Source: Streptomyces griseus
GTDB lineage: Bacteria; Actinomycetota; Actinomycetes; Streptomycetales; Streptomycetaceae
DNA: 64,000 nt
Assembly (NCBI RefSeq): GCF_001715295.1
Contig: NZ_MDKB01000002.1
Location: forward strand, 951,522 to 1,015,521
Reading direction: 5' to 3'
The position numbers were made by a program, and so were the translations under genes. Shown piece by piece: positions 1 to 10,019 of this stretch (the first letter of the stretch is position 1; each line of letters starts with the position of its first letter). Below the pieces are notes generated by a model, which was not told the origin of the DNA, did not search any database, and saw only the letters and a list, made by a program, of their open reading frames with translations.

Positions 1-119
1 CCGTCCTCGTGCCGCCCGTCCGCGTCCCCCGGACCGTCCCCTCCGGGGCCGTTCCCTCCCGGGCCGGGGCCGTTCCCGTTCCCGGGTACGTCCGTGTCGC
101 TCTGGTTCAGGTCAAGCAC
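1..119 (-). CDS. Possible N-terminus of an unidentified protein, cut by the window edge
   Basis: Reading leftward from a GTG at 119, the frame is open to the window edge and gives about 39 residues. They begin VLDLNQSDTDV and then run into Gly, Asn, Pro and Asp-rich sequence. A G-rich stretch (GCGGGGGC) sits just upstream of the GTG and could serve as a ribosome binding site. Streptomyces membrane proteins often start with such low-complexity tails, but nothing here identifies a family. It lies downstream of purH on the same strand. It could equally be non-coding, so confidence is low. Confidence 0.35.
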   Translation of the reverse strand, partial: MLDLNQSDTDVPGNGNGPGPGGNGPGGDGPGDADGRHED

Positions 120-290
120 GATGCCCCCGCAACGGAGTCCCTCACTGGTCACTGCCGGCCGCACCGGTTCCGGCTGCTGTCCGGCAAGGCCATTCATTAG
201 AACAGAGGGACGAGTGATGTCCGAAGGCCGTGACACACCGCGGGCCGCACCCCGGACGGGTACGGCCTGCGGCTGTCACTGCGGGCGGTG

Positions 291-1844
291 TCAGTGGAAG
301 AAGTGGCGCGTGCCCGTGAAGTACATGGTCACGCCGGCCTTCTTCGCCGCCTCGACGACCTGATCGTCGCGGACCGAACCGCCCGGCTGGGCCACGGCCC
401 GGATACCGGCGGCGGTCAGGATCTCCAGACCGTCGGGGAAGGGGAAGAAGGCGTCCGACGCGGCGTACGCGCCGCGCGCCCGCTCCTCACCGGCACGCTC
501 GACGGCGAGCTTCGCGGAGTCGACCCGGTTGACCTGGCCCATGCCGACGCCGACCGAGGCCCCGCCCTTGGCGAGCAGGATCGCGTTGGACTTGACGGCC
601 CGGCAGGCCTTCCACGCGAAGGCCAGCTCCCGCAGCTCGTCGGCGGAGAGCGCCTCGCCGGTGGCGAGCGTCCAGTGGGCCGGGTCGTCGCCCTCGGCCT
701 GGAGGCGGTCGGTGACCTGGAGGAGCGCGCCGCCGTCGATCGGCTTCACCTCGACCGCGCCCGACGGGGCGTCGGGGCAGCGGAGCACCCGGATGTTCTT
801 CTTGCGGGCGAGGACCTCGACGGCCCCGTCCTCGTACGCCGGGGCGACGATGACCTCGGTGAAGATCTCCGCGACCTGCTCGGCCATCTCGACGGTCACC
901 GGCCGGTTGACGGCGATGACGCCGCCGAAGGCGGAGAGCGGGTCGCAGGCGTGGGCGTTGCGGTGCGCCTCGGCGATGTCGTCCGCGATCGCGATGCCGC
1001 ACGGGTTGGCGTGCTTGATGATCGCGACGCACGGTTCCGCGTGGTCGTACGCGGCACGGCGGGCGGCGTCCGTGTCCGTGTAGTTGTTGTACGACATCTC
1101 CTTGCCGTGCAGCTGCTCGGCCTCGGCGAGGCCACCCTCACCGGAGGTGTAGAGGGCGGCGGGCTGGTGCGGGTTCTCGCCGTAGCGCAGGACGTTCTTG
1201 CGCGCGTACGTCGCACCGGAGAAGTCGGGGAAGCCCGAGTCGTCGGCGGCCGCGTAGCCGTCGGCGAACCACGAGGCGACCGCCACGTCGTAGGCGGCGG
1301 TGTGCTGGAAGGCCTCGGCGGCGAGCCGCTTGCGCGCGGTCAGGTCGAAGCCGCCCGCCCTGACCGCCGCGAGAACGTCGGCGTACCGCTCCGGGCTGGT
1401 CACCACGGCCACGGACGGGTGGTTCTTGGCGGCGGCGCGGACCATCGACGGGCCACCGATGTCGATCTGCTCCACGCACTCGTCGTCGGACGCGCCGGAG
1501 GCGACGGTCGCCTTGAACGGATAGAGGTTGACGACCACGAGGTCGAACGGTTCCACGCCGAGCTCGGCGAGCTGCTCGCGGTGGGCGTCCAGGCGCAGGT
1601 CGGCGAGGATGCCGGCGTGGACCCGGGGGTGCAGCGTCTTCACCCGGCCGTCGAGGCACTCGGGGAAACCGGTGAGCTCCTCGACCTTGGTGACGGGCAC
1701 TCCGGCGGCGGCGATCCTCCCGGCGGTGGAGCCGGTGGAGACCAGCTCGACACCCGCCTCGTGGAGACCGCGGGCGAGGTCTTCGAGCCCCGTCTTGTCG
1801 TAGACGCTGACCAGGGCGCGGCGGATGGGCTTATTCACCGACAT
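291..1844 (-). CDS. purH: Bifunctional AICAR transformylase / IMP cyclohydrolase PurH
   Basis: PurH catalyses the last two steps of de novo purine synthesis: formylation of AICAR with 10-formyl-tetrahydrofolate, then ring closure to IMP. The N-terminal MGS-like cyclohydrolase domain shows LVSVYDKTG and the [14 protein letters not shown] stretch. The C-terminal transformylase domain carries KHANPCG near residue 275 and ends FTGTRHFFH. The length of 517 residues is normal for the family. The ATG at 1844 (MSVNKPIRR) is preferred over an upstream ATG at 1871 because it keeps the usual N-terminus and has GGACGAAAGG about 14 bases upstream. The gene overlaps the 3' end of purN by 14 bases, so the two are surely co-transcribed and probably translationally coupled. 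Confidence 0.97.
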   Translation of the reverse strand: MSVNKPIRRALVSVYDKTGLEDLARGLHEAGVELVSTGSTAGRIAAAGVPVTKVEELTGFPECLDGRVKTLHPRVHAGILADLRLDAHREQLAELGVEPFDLVVVNLYPFKATVASGASDDECVEQIDIGGPSMVRAAAKNHPSVAVVTSPERYADVLAAVRAGGFDLTARKRLAAEAFQHTAAYDVAVASWFADGYAAADDSGFPDFSGATYARKNVLRYGENPHQPAALYTSGEGGLAEAEQLHGKEMSYNNYTDTDAARRAAYDHAEPCVAIIKHANPCGIAIADDIAEAHRNAHACDPLSAFGGVIAVNRPVTVEMAEQVAEIFTEVIVAPAYEDGAVEVLARKKNIRVLRCPDAPSGAVEVKPIDGGALLQVTDRLQAEGDDPAHWTLATGEALSADELRELAFAWKACRAVKSNAILLAKGGASVGVGMGQVNRVDSAKLAVERAGEERARGAYAASDAFFPFPDGLEILTAAGIRAVAQPGGSVRDDQVVEAAKKAGVTMYFTGTRHFFH

Positions 1845-2487
1845 GACCGAGATGAACCTTTCGTCCCTCAATGCGATAGCCGTCGCGGGCGAGCCGCCGT
1901 ACGGCTTCGACGAGCAGCTTGCGCTCGACTTCTTTGATGCGTTCGTGGAGAGCGGCTTCGCCCTCCGCCGTGTCCTCCTCGGTCACCTCGACCACGCCCT
2001 GCGCGATGATCGGACCGGTGTCGACGCCGTCGTCGACGAAGTGGACGGTGCAGCCGGTGACCTTCACGCCGTACGCGAGCGCGTCGCGGACGCCGTGGGC
2101 ACCGGGAAAGCTGGGGAGCAGGGCGGGGTGGGTGTTGACGATCCGGCCGCCGAACGCGGCGAGGAACTCCTTGCCCACGATCTTCATGAAGCCCGCGGAC
2201 ACGACGAGGTCCGGACGGTGCTCGGCCACGGCTCCGGTCAGTGCGGCGTCCCAGTCCTCGCGAGTCGCGTGGTCGCCGACCCTGCACACGAAGGTGGGAA
2301 GTCCGGCGCGCTCGGCACGCTCGATCCCGGCCGTCCCGTGACGGTCGGCGCCGACCGCGACGACCTGGGCACCGTATCCCTCGGGGTCGTCGCCGATCGC
2401 GTCGAGCAGTGCTTGGAGGTTGGTGCCCGAGCCGGAGACGAGGACGACGAGGCGGGCCGGAGCGGCGGAGGGGGGCGGGGAGGCCAC
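1831..2487 (-). CDS. purN: Phosphoribosylglycinamide formyltransferase PurN
   Basis: PurN transfers a formyl group from 10-formyl-tetrahydrofolate to GAR, the third step of purine synthesis. The 218-residue protein starts with the family motif [16 protein letters not shown]. It carries the active-site run SAGFMKIVG, then [18 protein letters not shown] with the catalytic Asn and His, and VDTGPIIAQ near the C-terminus. It is the first gene of a purN-purH operon, and its stop codon lies inside purH. The region upstream (2488-2725) is shared with a divergent membrane-protein gene and contains an imperfect palindrome that may be an operator. Confidence 0.96.
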   Translation of the reverse strand: MASPPPSAAPARLVVLVSGSGTNLQALLDAIGDDPEGYGAQVVAVGADRHGTAGIERAERAGLPTFVCRVGDHATREDWDAALTGAVAEHRPDLVVSAGFMKIVGKEFLAAFGGRIVNTHPALLPSFPGAHGVRDALAYGVKVTGCTVHFVDDGVDTGPIIAQGVVEVTEEDTAEGEAALHERIKEVERKLLVEAVRRLARDGYRIEGRKVHLGHVGE

Positions 2488-2538
2488 GGCTGGGCCCTTT
2501 CTCGCGTGGTAAGGCAGGTGCGCTGTGCGGGGAATGCG

Positions 2539-2557
2539 TTTGTACGGTCGTACGAAA
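2539..2557. promoter_or_regulatory. Imperfect palindrome between purN and a divergent gene
   Basis: The core GTACG-GT-CGTAC is a perfect inverted repeat. It is extended by TT and AA one base further out, giving the overall form TTTGTACGGTCGTACGAAA. It lies about 55 bases upstream of the purN start. The symmetry and position fit a repressor operator, but I cannot assign a regulator. Confidence 0.3.
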
Positions 2558-2725
2558 GAAGCTCATCCCTGGATACGGGGAACTCTACGAACGGGCCGGC
2601 CGTCAGCAACGATACCGGCACACCCGGCGGCCCCCACGGGACGGGGGCGTGGCCGGGAGGTAGCGTCAGGGGACAGCGAACCGTCCTCCGGACGGAAACG
2701 ACGAGATGGGGAAGACGTTCACCAC

Positions 2726-3664
2726 ATGCCGGACCGCCTCCGCACCGCCTTCGGCCACCCGCTGCCCGAGCGGGCATCCACGCTGATGCGGGAACACCGG
2801 CCCTCGTCGCCGGACCCCTCGTCGCCGGACTCCTCGTCCCACGGCTCCTCGTCCCCGAGCTCCGCAGGCTCCTCCTCGGACGGCCCCTCCCCGGACGACT
2901 CCTCCCCCCGGAGCGGCCCCTCCGCGCCCTCGAACGACAATCCGTTCGCGGCACCGCCCGAGGACCGGCCCGACCAGCCCTGGCAGCCCCGCCACCCCTC
3001 CCACGGGCCGGGGAACAACGGCGGCAACGGTGACGGCTCGTCCGACGACCGTCCGGCCTGGGGCAGCCGGTGGAGCGACCAGCAGCCGGGCCGGCAGAGC
3101 GGCGGCTTCGGCAGCCGTCCCGGCGGCACGGGCGGGCAGGGCGGCCAGGGCGGTCCCGAGGGCAAGTCCGGCGGGCCGCGCTGGGATCCGACCGACCCCG
3201 TCCAGCGGCGTGCGCGCTACGCGCTGCTGGGTGGCATGTGGGCCTTCTTCTTCGCCCTCTTCGACTTCCCCGAGATCGCCCTGCTCCTCGGCGCCCTCGC
3301 CGTGTACTGGTCCATCAGCGCCCTGCGGGCGGGCCCCCGCACCCCTCCGGCACCCGGCTCCGGGGTGTCCGGCGCGTCGGAGAGCGCAGCCGGTGTCACG
3401 CCGGATCGCGCGCCCGCCCAGGTCCCGCCGGGTGGTGCGCCGGGCACCGGGCAGACCGGCGGCCGGCAGCAGACCACGGCGGCCGTGAGCGGACTGGTGA
3501 CCGCCCTGCTCGCACTGGCGATCGTCGCCACGGGGTACACGGTCCAGCTGGTCTACCGGGACTACTACACCTGCGTGAACGACGCCCTCACCAAGACGGG
3601 CGCCCTGGCCTGCAACGAGAAGCTGCCCGACCCGCTTCGGCCCTTCTTCGGCGTGAAGAAGTAG
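2726..3664 (+). CDS. Conserved membrane protein with a long Ser/Pro/Gly-rich N-terminus
   Basis: This 312-residue protein begins at an ATG (MPDRLRTAFG) with GGGGAAG nine bases upstream. The frame is open further upstream, but that part looks non-coding. Residues 1 to about 160 are low-complexity and cytoplasmic in character, with repeated SSPDSS-like and GGQGGQGG-like runs. A hydrophobic hairpin spans about 168-200, and a further membrane span lies at about 254-277. A short tail follows with the cysteines YYTCVNDALTKTGALACNE, possibly an extracellular disulfide. No enzymatic motif is visible. It is transcribed divergently from purN and converges on the next gene. The function is unknown. Confidence 0.8.
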   Translation: MPDRLRTAFGHPLPERASTLMREHRPSSPDPSSPDSSSHGSSSPSSAGSSSDGPSPDDSSPRSGPSAPSNDNPFAAPPEDRPDQPWQPRHPSHGPGNNGGNGDGSSDDRPAWGSRWSDQQPGRQSGGFGSRPGGTGGQGGQGGPEGKSGGPRWDPTDPVQRRARYALLGGMWAFFFALFDFPEIALLLGALAVYWSISALRAGPRTPPAPGSGVSGASESAAGVTPDRAPAQVPPGGAPGTGQTGGRQQTTAAVSGLVTALLALAIVATGYTVQLVYRDYYTCVNDALTKTGALACNEKLPDPLRPFFGVKK

Positions 3665-3680
3665 CGCGGGCGGCGTCCGG

Positions 3681-5555
3681 TCATTCCTCCCGGCCCGGTT
3701 CCTGATCCCCCTGGGCATCGGGAACCGGGCCGCTTCCCGTTCCGGCGTCCTGAGCGGCCTCGACCGCCGGGTCCGGGGCGGAGGCAGCGGCGGGACCGGA
3801 CGCCGAGGCCGCGGAGAGCGGGGGCGCCGAGGCCGGGGCCGGAGGTGCCGGGGCCGGAGATGCCGGGGCGGCGGAGGACAGGGGCGGCGCAGGGGTGGGG
3901 GCCGTGCCGCGGTCGGGGTCCGGCGGGAAGTCCGCCATCAGACCTCCGGAGCTCCTCCTGAGCGAAGCCCACCGCGCGGCCCTCGCACCGTCCTCGTGCC
4001 ACGGGTCGGCCGACAGGAAGTCGTACGGTGCCGTGTCCCCGCCCTGCTCCTCGGGCACCGGCTCCGCCCTGCGCGCGCGCCTGCGGGCAGCCCTCCGCCA
4101 CCGCTTCCCCGCTCCGGTCCGGATCTCTTCCCCGCCCGCCTCCCTCGCGTCCGTCTCCGCGCCCGGTACCACCTCCGTCCCCGATGCCCCCTCCGGCCGG
4201 GGCGTCCGTTCCTGCCGCTCCTCCTCCGCCTGCGGTCGCACTCCCGTTCCCGCCCCCGCCGGGTCGCTCCGCCATTGCCATCGGTGGACCCGGAGCCTCC
4301 ACGCCCGGAACAGCAGCGCCGCCGGTACGCCGATCACGGCCGTCCACACCAGGGCCGCCGGACCCACGAGCCACCACACCGGGCCGAACTCCGCCAACGC
4401 CCCGGTGCCCAGCGGGCCGCCCGAGGCCGCCGCCAGTACCGCCGCGCCCGCCCCGCACCCGACGGCGGCGAGTCCCGCCACCACGGCCGTACCCCCGGGC
4501 TCCCAGGCCCCCTCCCGCACCCCGGGGGCGGGTACCGCGGCCCGGGCCGTGAACCGGGCGACGACCAGCGCGGCGACGGCGGGGACGGCGACGGCCGCCC
4601 AGTTCGGCGCCGTCCCCGGCCCCTGTGACGGCACCGCCACGAGCAGCGGGAAGTCCGGGAGCGCGGGGTGCCCGGTGAGGGCGAGGGGGGTGGCCGTGGA
4701 CGCCGTACCGAGGGCGAAGCCGGGCCCGAGGCCGTAGGCGGCGCCCCACATGGCCGCGTTCGGTACGAGGGCGAGCGCGAGCAGCAGGACGGAGAGCCTG
4801 CCCGCCCAGTTGCCCGAGAGGGCCGCGAACGACTCCTGCGCCGCCCCCGCGTGCCAGGCCAGTGACGCGGCGACCAGCAGCGCACCGGCGCCGAGCAGGG
4901 TCATGACGCCGGCGGCCGACGACCGCAGTGCGGCCTCCGCCCCGTCCCGGAAGCGCTGACGGGCGGCCGCCTCCTGCAGACTCAGCGGCGCCCAGGCCAG
5001 CAGCGGGCCGAGGGGACGTCCGCGCGCCGTCCACAGTCCCGACGCGGCCGCCCCGGTCACCACGGCGGCGAGCGGGAAGGCGAGCGAAGCCCGCTCGGCG
5101 GGCAACCCGCCGCCCCGCGCGTACGCCGCCGACGCCAGCACCACCAGGAGGTAGCCGGCCCCGACCGCGCAGAACACGGCGACCGCCGAGTGCCGTGCCG
5201 CCGGCTCCTCGTCCGCCTCGGCGGAGTCCCGGGCCGCCCGGTGGAGCAGCCATACCGGCAAGGCCGTCAGCAGCAGCGGAACCGTCCCGACGGGCGCGGG
5301 ATGGCCACTGAGGGTGCCGGTCCTGACGAGTTCGGCGCCGTGCGCGAGGAGCCAGAGCCCGGTCGCCACCCGCAGTGCCCCGTCGGGACCGTCGGCGGGG
5401 TACGGGGAGACGATCCACAGCACCACGACGAGGACGGCCAGCGAGCCGAGGCCGAGCCCCGCGGCGACCACCCCGCGTACGAAGGCGTGGGTCAGCGCGG
5501 CCGACCTGGTCCGCCCGGCCGGCAACGTGGGGCTGCGCTCGGTCACTTGGGTCAC
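3681..5555 (-). CDS. DUF6350-like multi-pass membrane protein
   Basis: The protein has about 624 residues with 10 or more hydrophobic segments (for example [26 protein letters not shown]) followed by a long Pro/Ala/Glu-rich cytoplasmic tail. The pattern matches the actinobacterial family annotated as DUF6350 and sometimes called cell-division-associated PerM-like. That name rests on resemblance, not on a motif. The GTG at 5555 (VTQVTERSP) or the in-frame GTG at 5546 is the likely start, behind a GGCGGGG stretch. The ORF continues upstream to 5678 without coding character. Its last codons overlap a hairpin that probably terminates the convergent gene ending at 3664. It is transcribed divergently from the HTH/sigma fusion. 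Confidence 0.8.
   Translation of the reverse strand: MTQVTERSPTLPAGRTRSAALTHAFVRGVVAAGLGLGSLAVLVVVLWIVSPYPADGPDGALRVATGLWLLAHGAELVRTGTLSGHPAPVGTVPLLLTALPVWLLHRAARDSAEADEEPAARHSAVAVFCAVGAGYLLVVLASAAYARGGGLPAERASLAFPLAAVVTGAAASGLWTARGRPLGPLLAWAPLSLQEAAARQRFRDGAEAALRSSAAGVMTLLGAGALLVAASLAWHAGAAQESFAALSGNWAGRLSVLLLALALVPNAAMWGAAYGLGPGFALGTASTATPLALTGHPALPDFPLLVAVPSQGPGTAPNWAAVAVPAVAALVVARFTARAAVPAPGVREGAWEPGGTAVVAGLAAVGCGAGAAVLAAASGGPLGTGALAEFGPVWWLVGPAALVWTAVIGVPAALLFRAWRLRVHRWQWRSDPAGAGTGVRPQAEEERQERTPRPEGASGTEVVPGAETDAREAGGEEIRTGAGKRWRRAARRRARRAEPVPEEQGGDTAPYDFLSADPWHEDGARAARWASLRRSSGGLMADFPPDPDRGTAPTPAPPLSSAAPASPAPAPPAPASAPPLSAASASGPAAASAPDPAVEAAQDAGTGSGPVPDAQGDQEPGREE
3691..3732 (+). terminator. 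Hairpin terminator of the membrane-protein gene ending at 3664
   Basis: The arms CGGCCCGGTTCC and GGAACCGGGCCG pair perfectly over 12 bp, separated by 18 bases, starting 27 bases after the stop codon at 3664. The element lies inside the 3' end of the convergent gene. No U-run follows, which is usual for Streptomyces. Confidence 0.6.
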
Positions 5556-5671
5556 CCCGCCATGGTCCCAACGACACGCGCTTATTTCGCGTAACGGGCG
5601 AATTGACGCCGTGTCGCTCAATATACGTTTATGTACTTTTTCACCCAGTGCAGTGTTCTGAGGGGCCGGGC

Positions 5672-6967
5672 ATGACACGGAGCACCACCGGCCCCGCCTC
5701 CACGGATCGGCTTCCTTCCCCCAAGGAGCGCCGCCGACTGCGTGAGGCCCGCGCGTTGAGCGAGGAACAGGTCGCGGCGGCCCTGGGCGTCACCCCCGCC
5801 ACCGTGCGCGCCTGGGAGAAGGGGCGCACCAGCCCACGGGGGCGCCGACGCGTCGCGTACGCCCGGCTGATCGGGTCCGCCGCGCCGCGAACGGTGGCGC
5901 CGGACGGATCACCGCTCCCCGCCGAAGCCACCGGGAGTGCCGGGGGCCTCCCGGTCGCGCCCGGCACCGGCGCCCTCGCGGACGGCGCGGGAACCTCCTC
6001 CGAGCCGCCCCCGACCCCACCGGCGGCCGAAGCCTCGGAGCCGCGCACACCCCCGGAACCCGCCGCATCCCCGGAACCCGCCGCGCCCTCCGGGCCGGCA
6101 GTGCCCTGCGGACCGGACGCGCCCGCAGGCGCGCGGCCCCGGGTGGGGCCCACGGCCGAGGAGGCGTTCGACGCCCTGTACGTGCGGACCGCCCCGGGCC
6201 TCGTCCGCCAGACCTATGTGCTGACCGGGCGACGGGCGCTCTCCCGGGAGGCCGTCGAACACGCCTTCCAACTCGCCTGGCAGCGCTGGCCCGAGGTCGC
6301 CCGGGACCGCGATCCCGCGGGATGGGTACGGGCGGCGGCGTACGAGTACGCGCTGTCGCCCTGGCACCGGATGCGCCGTGGGCACCGCCGCCCCGACGCC
6401 CTCCCCGAGGATCCGGGGCGGCGGGACCTGCTCGAGGCTCTGCTCGCCCTGCCGCCCGCACACCGCCGCACCCTGCTGCTCTACGACGGGGTGGGGCTGG
6501 ACCTGCCGGAGACCGCCGCGGAGACGGAGGCGAGTACCCCTGCCGCGGCCAACCGGCTCCTGAACGCGCGGGCCACCGTCACCGAGCGGCTGCCCGACAT
6601 GGCGGGCCGCTCCACGCCGGGCGAACAGTCCGCGCTGCTCCACGAGCGGCTCGGCGCGCTGGCCCTGGCCGAACACGTGCCGGCACCGCCGCCCGCCCCC
6701 ACCGTGCGGGCGGGCGGCGAGCGCAGGGCCGCACTCTGGACCCGGGCGGCCCTGTGCTTCGGTGTCCTGCTCGTCGGCGCCACCAGCTTCACCCTGCGCA
6801 CGGCCCCGACGCAGTACGAGCAGCCGATCGCCCCGGCCGCACGCGTCGCGGGCGTGCCCCCGCTGGGTGGTCCGCAGAAGCTGACGCCCCAGGACCTGAA
6901 ACTGCAGAAGTCGCTCCGCGAGGCCCTCGTGCACGGGCCGGAGAGGCTCGTACCGGGGCTCCCCTGA
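5672..6967 (+). CDS. HTH (XRE-like) / sigma-factor-like fusion with a C-terminal membrane span
   Basis: The 431-residue protein starts at ATG 5672 with GAGGGG upstream. Residues about 16-66 form an XRE-type helix-turn-helix ([30 protein letters not shown]). A Pro/Ala/Glu-rich linker follows to about residue 155. The segment 159-300 resembles ECF sigma regions 2 and 4 ([20 protein letters not shown], then [33 protein letters not shown]). A single membrane span lies at about 352-375 ([16 protein letters not shown]), leaving a short outer tail. Whether it can replace a sigma factor or works as a membrane-tethered regulator cannot be told from sequence. It stands alone, divergent from the DUF6350-like gene. 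Confidence 0.8.
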   Translation: MTRSTTGPASTDRLPSPKERRRLREARALSEEQVAAALGVTPATVRAWEKGRTSPRGRRRVAYARLIGSAAPRTVAPDGSPLPAEATGSAGGLPVAPGTGALADGAGTSSEPPPTPPAAEASEPRTPPEPAASPEPAAPSGPAVPCGPDAPAGARPRVGPTAEEAFDALYVRTAPGLVRQTYVLTGRRALSREAVEHAFQLAWQRWPEVARDRDPAGWVRAAAYEYALSPWHRMRRGHRRPDALPEDPGRRDLLEALLALPPAHRRTLLLYDGVGLDLPETAAETEASTPAAANRLLNARATVTERLPDMAGRSTPGEQSALLHERLGALALAEHVPAPPPAPTVRAGGERRAALWTRAALCFGVLLVGATSFTLRTAPTQYEQPIAPAARVAGVPPLGGPQKLTPQDLKLQKSLREALVHGPERLVPGLP

Positions 6968-7140
6968 CGGCGGGTCTCCGGCCGCCGGGGTCCGACGCCG
7001 GACGACGGGCGGCCGTGGGCCGGAGGCAGGCGACGGGCAGCCGGAGGGAGGTTCCGCACAGGCCGGTTCCTGACCGCCGGTCACCGGGGTCGTCGGCAGT
7101 CCCGGCCGACACCGTCCGTCCCGCATCCTCGACGACGAAA

Positions 7141-7184
7141 CGGCGCGGGTCCGCACCCCTTCGATGGGGTGCGGACCCGCGCCG
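7141..7184. terminator. Perfect 19-bp hairpin between two convergent genes
   Basis: The arms CGGCGCGGGTCCGCACCCC and GGGGTGCGGACCCGCGCCG are exact complements around a TTCGAT loop. The hairpin lies 49 bases past the sucD stop on the minus strand. It can serve sucCD and probably also the rightward fusion gene ending at 6967. Confidence 0.9.
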
Positions 7185-7232
7185 TTGCTGCGGTGACGCG
7201 GTGCCGGACGGACGAGCCGTCGCGGCGCGCGG

Positions 7233-8117
7233 TCAGCCGCCGAGGATCTCGCGCGCCAGCTTGGCGGTCTCGGTCGGCGTCTTGCCGACCTTCACACCGG
7301 CGGCCTCGAGGGCCTCCTTCTTGGCGGCGGCGGTGCCGGAGGAACCGGAGACGATGGCGCCCGCGTGGCCCATCGTCTTGCCCTCGGGGGCGGTGAAGCC
7401 CGCGACGTAACCGACGACCGGCTTCGTGACGTTCTTCGCGATGTAGTCGGCCGCGCGCTCCTCGGCGTCGCCGCCGATCTCGCCGATCATCACGATGAGG
7501 TCGGTCTCGGGGTCCGCCTCGAACGCCGCGAGGGCGTCGATGTGCGTGGTGCCGATGACCGGGTCGCCACCGATGCCGACGGCGGAGGAGAAGCCGATGT
7601 CACGGAGCTCGTACATCATCTGGTAGGTCAGCGTGCCGGACTTCGACACGAGACCGATGCGGCCGGGCTTGGTGATGTCGCCCGGGATGATGCCGGCGTT
7701 GGACTGGCCCGGCGTGATCAGGCCGGGGCAGTTCGGGCCGATGATCCGGGTCTTGTTGCCCTTCGCACCGGCGTACGCCCAGAAGGCGGCCGAGTCGTGG
7801 ACGGCGATGCCCTCGGTGATCACGACGGCCAGCGGGATCTCGGCGTCGATCGCCTCGACGACGGCGACCTTCGCGAAGGCCGGCGGCACGAAGAGGACCG
7901 ACACGTCGGCGCCCGTCTTCTCCATCGCTTCCTTGACGGAGCCGAATACGGGTACCTCGGTGCCGTCGAAGTCGACGGACGTGCCCGCCTTGCGCGGGTT
8001 CACGCCACCGACGATGTTCGTACCGTCGGCCAGCATGAGCTTGGTGTGCTTCATGCCCGTGGCGCCGGTCATCCCCTGGACGATGACCTTACTGTCCTTG
8101 GTGAGGAAGATAGCCAT
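7233..8117 (-). CDS. sucD: Succinyl-CoA synthetase, alpha subunit (ADP-forming)
   Basis: SucD is the alpha subunit of the TCA-cycle enzyme that converts succinyl-CoA to succinate with substrate-level phosphorylation. The 294-residue protein starts [18 protein letters not shown]. It contains the CoA-binding fold, [11 protein letters not shown], and the phospho-histidine loop GHAGAIVSG near residue 245. The ATG at 8117 has AAGGGA about nine bases upstream; the ORF upstream of it is only an open frame. It follows sucC by 46 bases and ends before a strong hairpin, giving a two-gene operon. Confidence 0.97.
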   Translation of the reverse strand: MAIFLTKDSKVIVQGMTGATGMKHTKLMLADGTNIVGGVNPRKAGTSVDFDGTEVPVFGSVKEAMEKTGADVSVLFVPPAFAKVAVVEAIDAEIPLAVVITEGIAVHDSAAFWAYAGAKGNKTRIIGPNCPGLITPGQSNAGIIPGDITKPGRIGLVSKSGTLTYQMMYELRDIGFSSAVGIGGDPVIGTTHIDALAAFEADPETDLIVMIGEIGGDAEERAADYIAKNVTKPVVGYVAGFTAPEGKTMGHAGAIVSGSSGTAAAKKEALEAAGVKVGKTPTETAKLAREILGG

Positions 8118-8163
8118 GGTGTTGGAGTCCCTTAGTCCTTTGTCGTGTCGGAGACGCGCAACG

Positions 8164-9345
8164 TCACAGCGCGGCCGCGGCGAGCTCGGCGGCCTTGTCG
8201 GCAGCGCCGTCCATGGTGTCCACGCGCTGCACGAGCGGGTGGTTGGCGTCGGAGAGGATCTTGCGGCCCAGCTCCGCGTTGTTGCCGTCGAGGCGCACGA
8301 CCAGCGGCTTGGTGACGTCCTCACCCTTGGACTTGAGCAGCTCCAGGGCCTGCACGATGCCGTTGGCGACCTCGTCGCACGCGGTGATGCCACCGAAGAC
8401 GTTGACGAAGACGGACTTGACGTCCGCGTCGCCGAGGATGATCTCCAGGCCGTTCGCCATGACCTCGGCGGAGGCGCCGCCACCGATGTCCAGGAAGTTG
8501 GCGGGCTTCACGTTGCCGTGCTTCTCACCGGCGTACGCGACGACGTCGAGGGTCGACATGACCAGACCGGCACCGTTACCGATGATGCCGACCTCGCCCT
8601 CGAGCTTGACGTAGTTGAGGTTCTTGGCCTTGGCGGCAGCCTCGAGCGGGTTGGCCGCGGCCTTGTCCTCGAGGGCCTCGTGACCGGGCTGACGGAAGTC
8701 GGCGTTCTCGTCGAGAGACACCTTGCCGTCCAGCGCCAGGATGCGGCCGTCCTTGGTCTTCACCAGCGGGTTGACCTCGACGAGGAGCGCGTCCTCGGCG
8801 ACGAAGGTGTCCCACAGGGTCACCATGGCCTCGGCGACGCCCTCGGCCACCTCGGCCGGGAACTTCGCCTGGGCCACGATCTCGCGGGCCTTCTCGATGT
8901 CGACGCCGTCGACGGCGTTGACCGGGACCTTCGCGAGGGCCTCGGGGGTCTTCTCCGCGACCTCCTCGATGTCCATGCCGCCCTGCACCGACGCCATGGC
9001 GAGGAAGGTCCGGTTGGTGCGGTCGAGGAGGTACGAGACGTAGTACTCCGCCTCGATCTCCGGGGACAGCTCGGCGATCATCACCTTGTGGACCGTGTGG
9101 CCCTTGATGTCCATGCCGAGGATGTCGGTCGCACGGGCGACCGCCTCATCGGGGTTCGCGGCCAGCTTGACGCCGCCGGCCTTACCGCGGCCGCCGACCT
9201 TCACCTGCGCCTTGACGACGGACTTGCCGCCCAGCCGCTCGGTCGCCTCGCGGGCTGCCTCAGGCGTGTCGATGACTTCACCGGCCAGCACCGGTACACC
9301 GTGCTTGGCGAAGAGGTCCCTCGCCTGGTACTCGAACAGGTCCAC
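8164..9345 (-). CDS. sucC: Succinyl-CoA synthetase, beta subunit (ADP-forming)
   Basis: SucC is the nucleotide-binding beta subunit of the heterotetrameric TCA-cycle enzyme. The 393-residue protein starts [19 protein letters not shown], the conserved ATP-grasp N-terminus. It carries [20 protein letters not shown] and the C-terminal ligase segment [18 protein letters not shown]. The length is normal. It is the promoter-proximal gene of sucCD. A 16-bp perfect palindrome lies 65 bases upstream of the start, and a long repeat-rich stretch without genes follows. Confidence 0.97.
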   Translation of the reverse strand: MDLFEYQARDLFAKHGVPVLAGEVIDTPEAAREATERLGGKSVVKAQVKVGGRGKAGGVKLAANPDEAVARATDILGMDIKGHTVHKVMIAELSPEIEAEYYVSYLLDRTNRTFLAMASVQGGMDIEEVAEKTPEALAKVPVNAVDGVDIEKAREIVAQAKFPAEVAEGVAEAMVTLWDTFVAEDALLVEVNPLVKTKDGRILALDGKVSLDENADFRQPGHEALEDKAAANPLEAAAKAKNLNYVKLEGEVGIIGNGAGLVMSTLDVVAYAGEKHGNVKPANFLDIGGGASAEVMANGLEIILGDADVKSVFVNVFGGITACDEVANGIVQALELLKSKGEDVTKPLVVRLDGNNAELGRKILSDANHPLVQRVDTMDGAADKAAELAAAAL

Positions 9346-9409
9346 GCGCGTCCGTCCCTTTTAGTGGTCTCGCGGTTCGTTTTCTGCGTGGGCGTGCCGC
9401 GAGGGCAAC

Positions 9410-9425
9410 GTGACTGCGCAGTCAC
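9410..9425. promoter_or_regulatory. 16-bp perfect palindrome upstream of sucC
   Basis: GTGACTGCGCAGTCAC is its own reverse complement. It ends 65 bases upstream of the sucC start, a place where a repressor or activator of TCA-cycle genes could act. I do not recognise the regulator; the spacing differs by one base from the BldD consensus. Confidence 0.4.
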
Positions 9426-9685
9426 TAGGGAGGCGCACACGGTGACCCGGTACGCGGCATGTCCATCCGGCAGGTTATCCCCGCGCTCCGCCGGACCCTA
9501 AATTGCAGATCACACCTGAGCGGTGATAACGGTCACAAAGCACGCTGGTGGGCCGGGGGGCGGGTCCGGAACGGCTCGTCGCCGTCCGGTTCGGGGCGGG
9601 CCGGACCGGCCGGACCACCCTCGGCACGGTCGGCCGGAGCGGCCCCGCCGCACCGGCCGGCGCGACCGTTCGGGCCGGAGCCTCC

Positions 9686-9767
9686 GATCCGGTCGGCACC
9701 GTGGATCCGGTCGGCATCGTCGATCCGGTCGGCCGGTCGGCCCGGTCGGCCCGGTCGGCCCGGTCCG
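9686..9767. repeat. 18-bp and 9-bp short tandem repeats
   Basis: Three units beginning GATCCGGTCGGC start at 9686, 9704 and 9722 with a period of 18. They run into 9-bp units of GGTCGGCCC at 9735, 9744 and 9753. The array is non-coding as far as I can tell and looks like slippage-generated simple sequence. Confidence 0.8.
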
Positions 9768-9908
9768 CGGCCTTCGGCCCGGGCGTCGGCCCCGGGCGGC
9801 GTCGGTCCGGTCGTTCCCCCGGGGGTGGCTGACACATGGGCGCGGGAGAAGGAGCGGCTTCCGGTGCATGCGTGCGTGCGCAGGGCGCCGGAGCGCCCTC
9901 GCTGCGGA

Positions 9909-9930
9909 GCCACGTGCCACGTGCCACGTG
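9909..9930. repeat. Three CACGTG palindromes at 7-bp spacing
   Basis: CACGTG occurs at 9910, 9917 and 9924, each flanked as CCACGTG. The array is compact and self-complementary and lies just past the vWA stop codon. It could fold or bind a protein, but no function can be assigned. Confidence 0.5.
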
Positions 9931-10019
9931 GACGTCCCGGCAACACGACGAGCGCGCGGGCCGGACGGCGCCCCAGCCGGGGGCACGTGTCGGACACCCC
10001 CGGGCCGGCCCGACGGCCG

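Larger units (their letters stand above)
9346..10019. other. 674-bp stretch without a convincing gene between sucC and the vWA gene
   Basis: The frames here are open on both strands only because of extreme GC bias, and their products are Arg/Pro/Gly-rich and biased. The stretch holds the palindrome at 9410-9425, a more AT-rich segment around 9498-9540 that probably holds sucC promoter elements, the tandem repeats at 9686-9767, and three CACGTG units at 9909-9930. Confidence 0.6.

Noticed and set aside
9410..9425. BldD operator at the sucC palindrome
   Set aside because: The half-site spacing differs by one base from the BldD consensus, so I keep it only as an unassigned palindrome.
9686..9767. 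Possible CRISPR array
   Set aside because: Units of 9 and 18 bp abut one another with no spacers and no cas genes are present.
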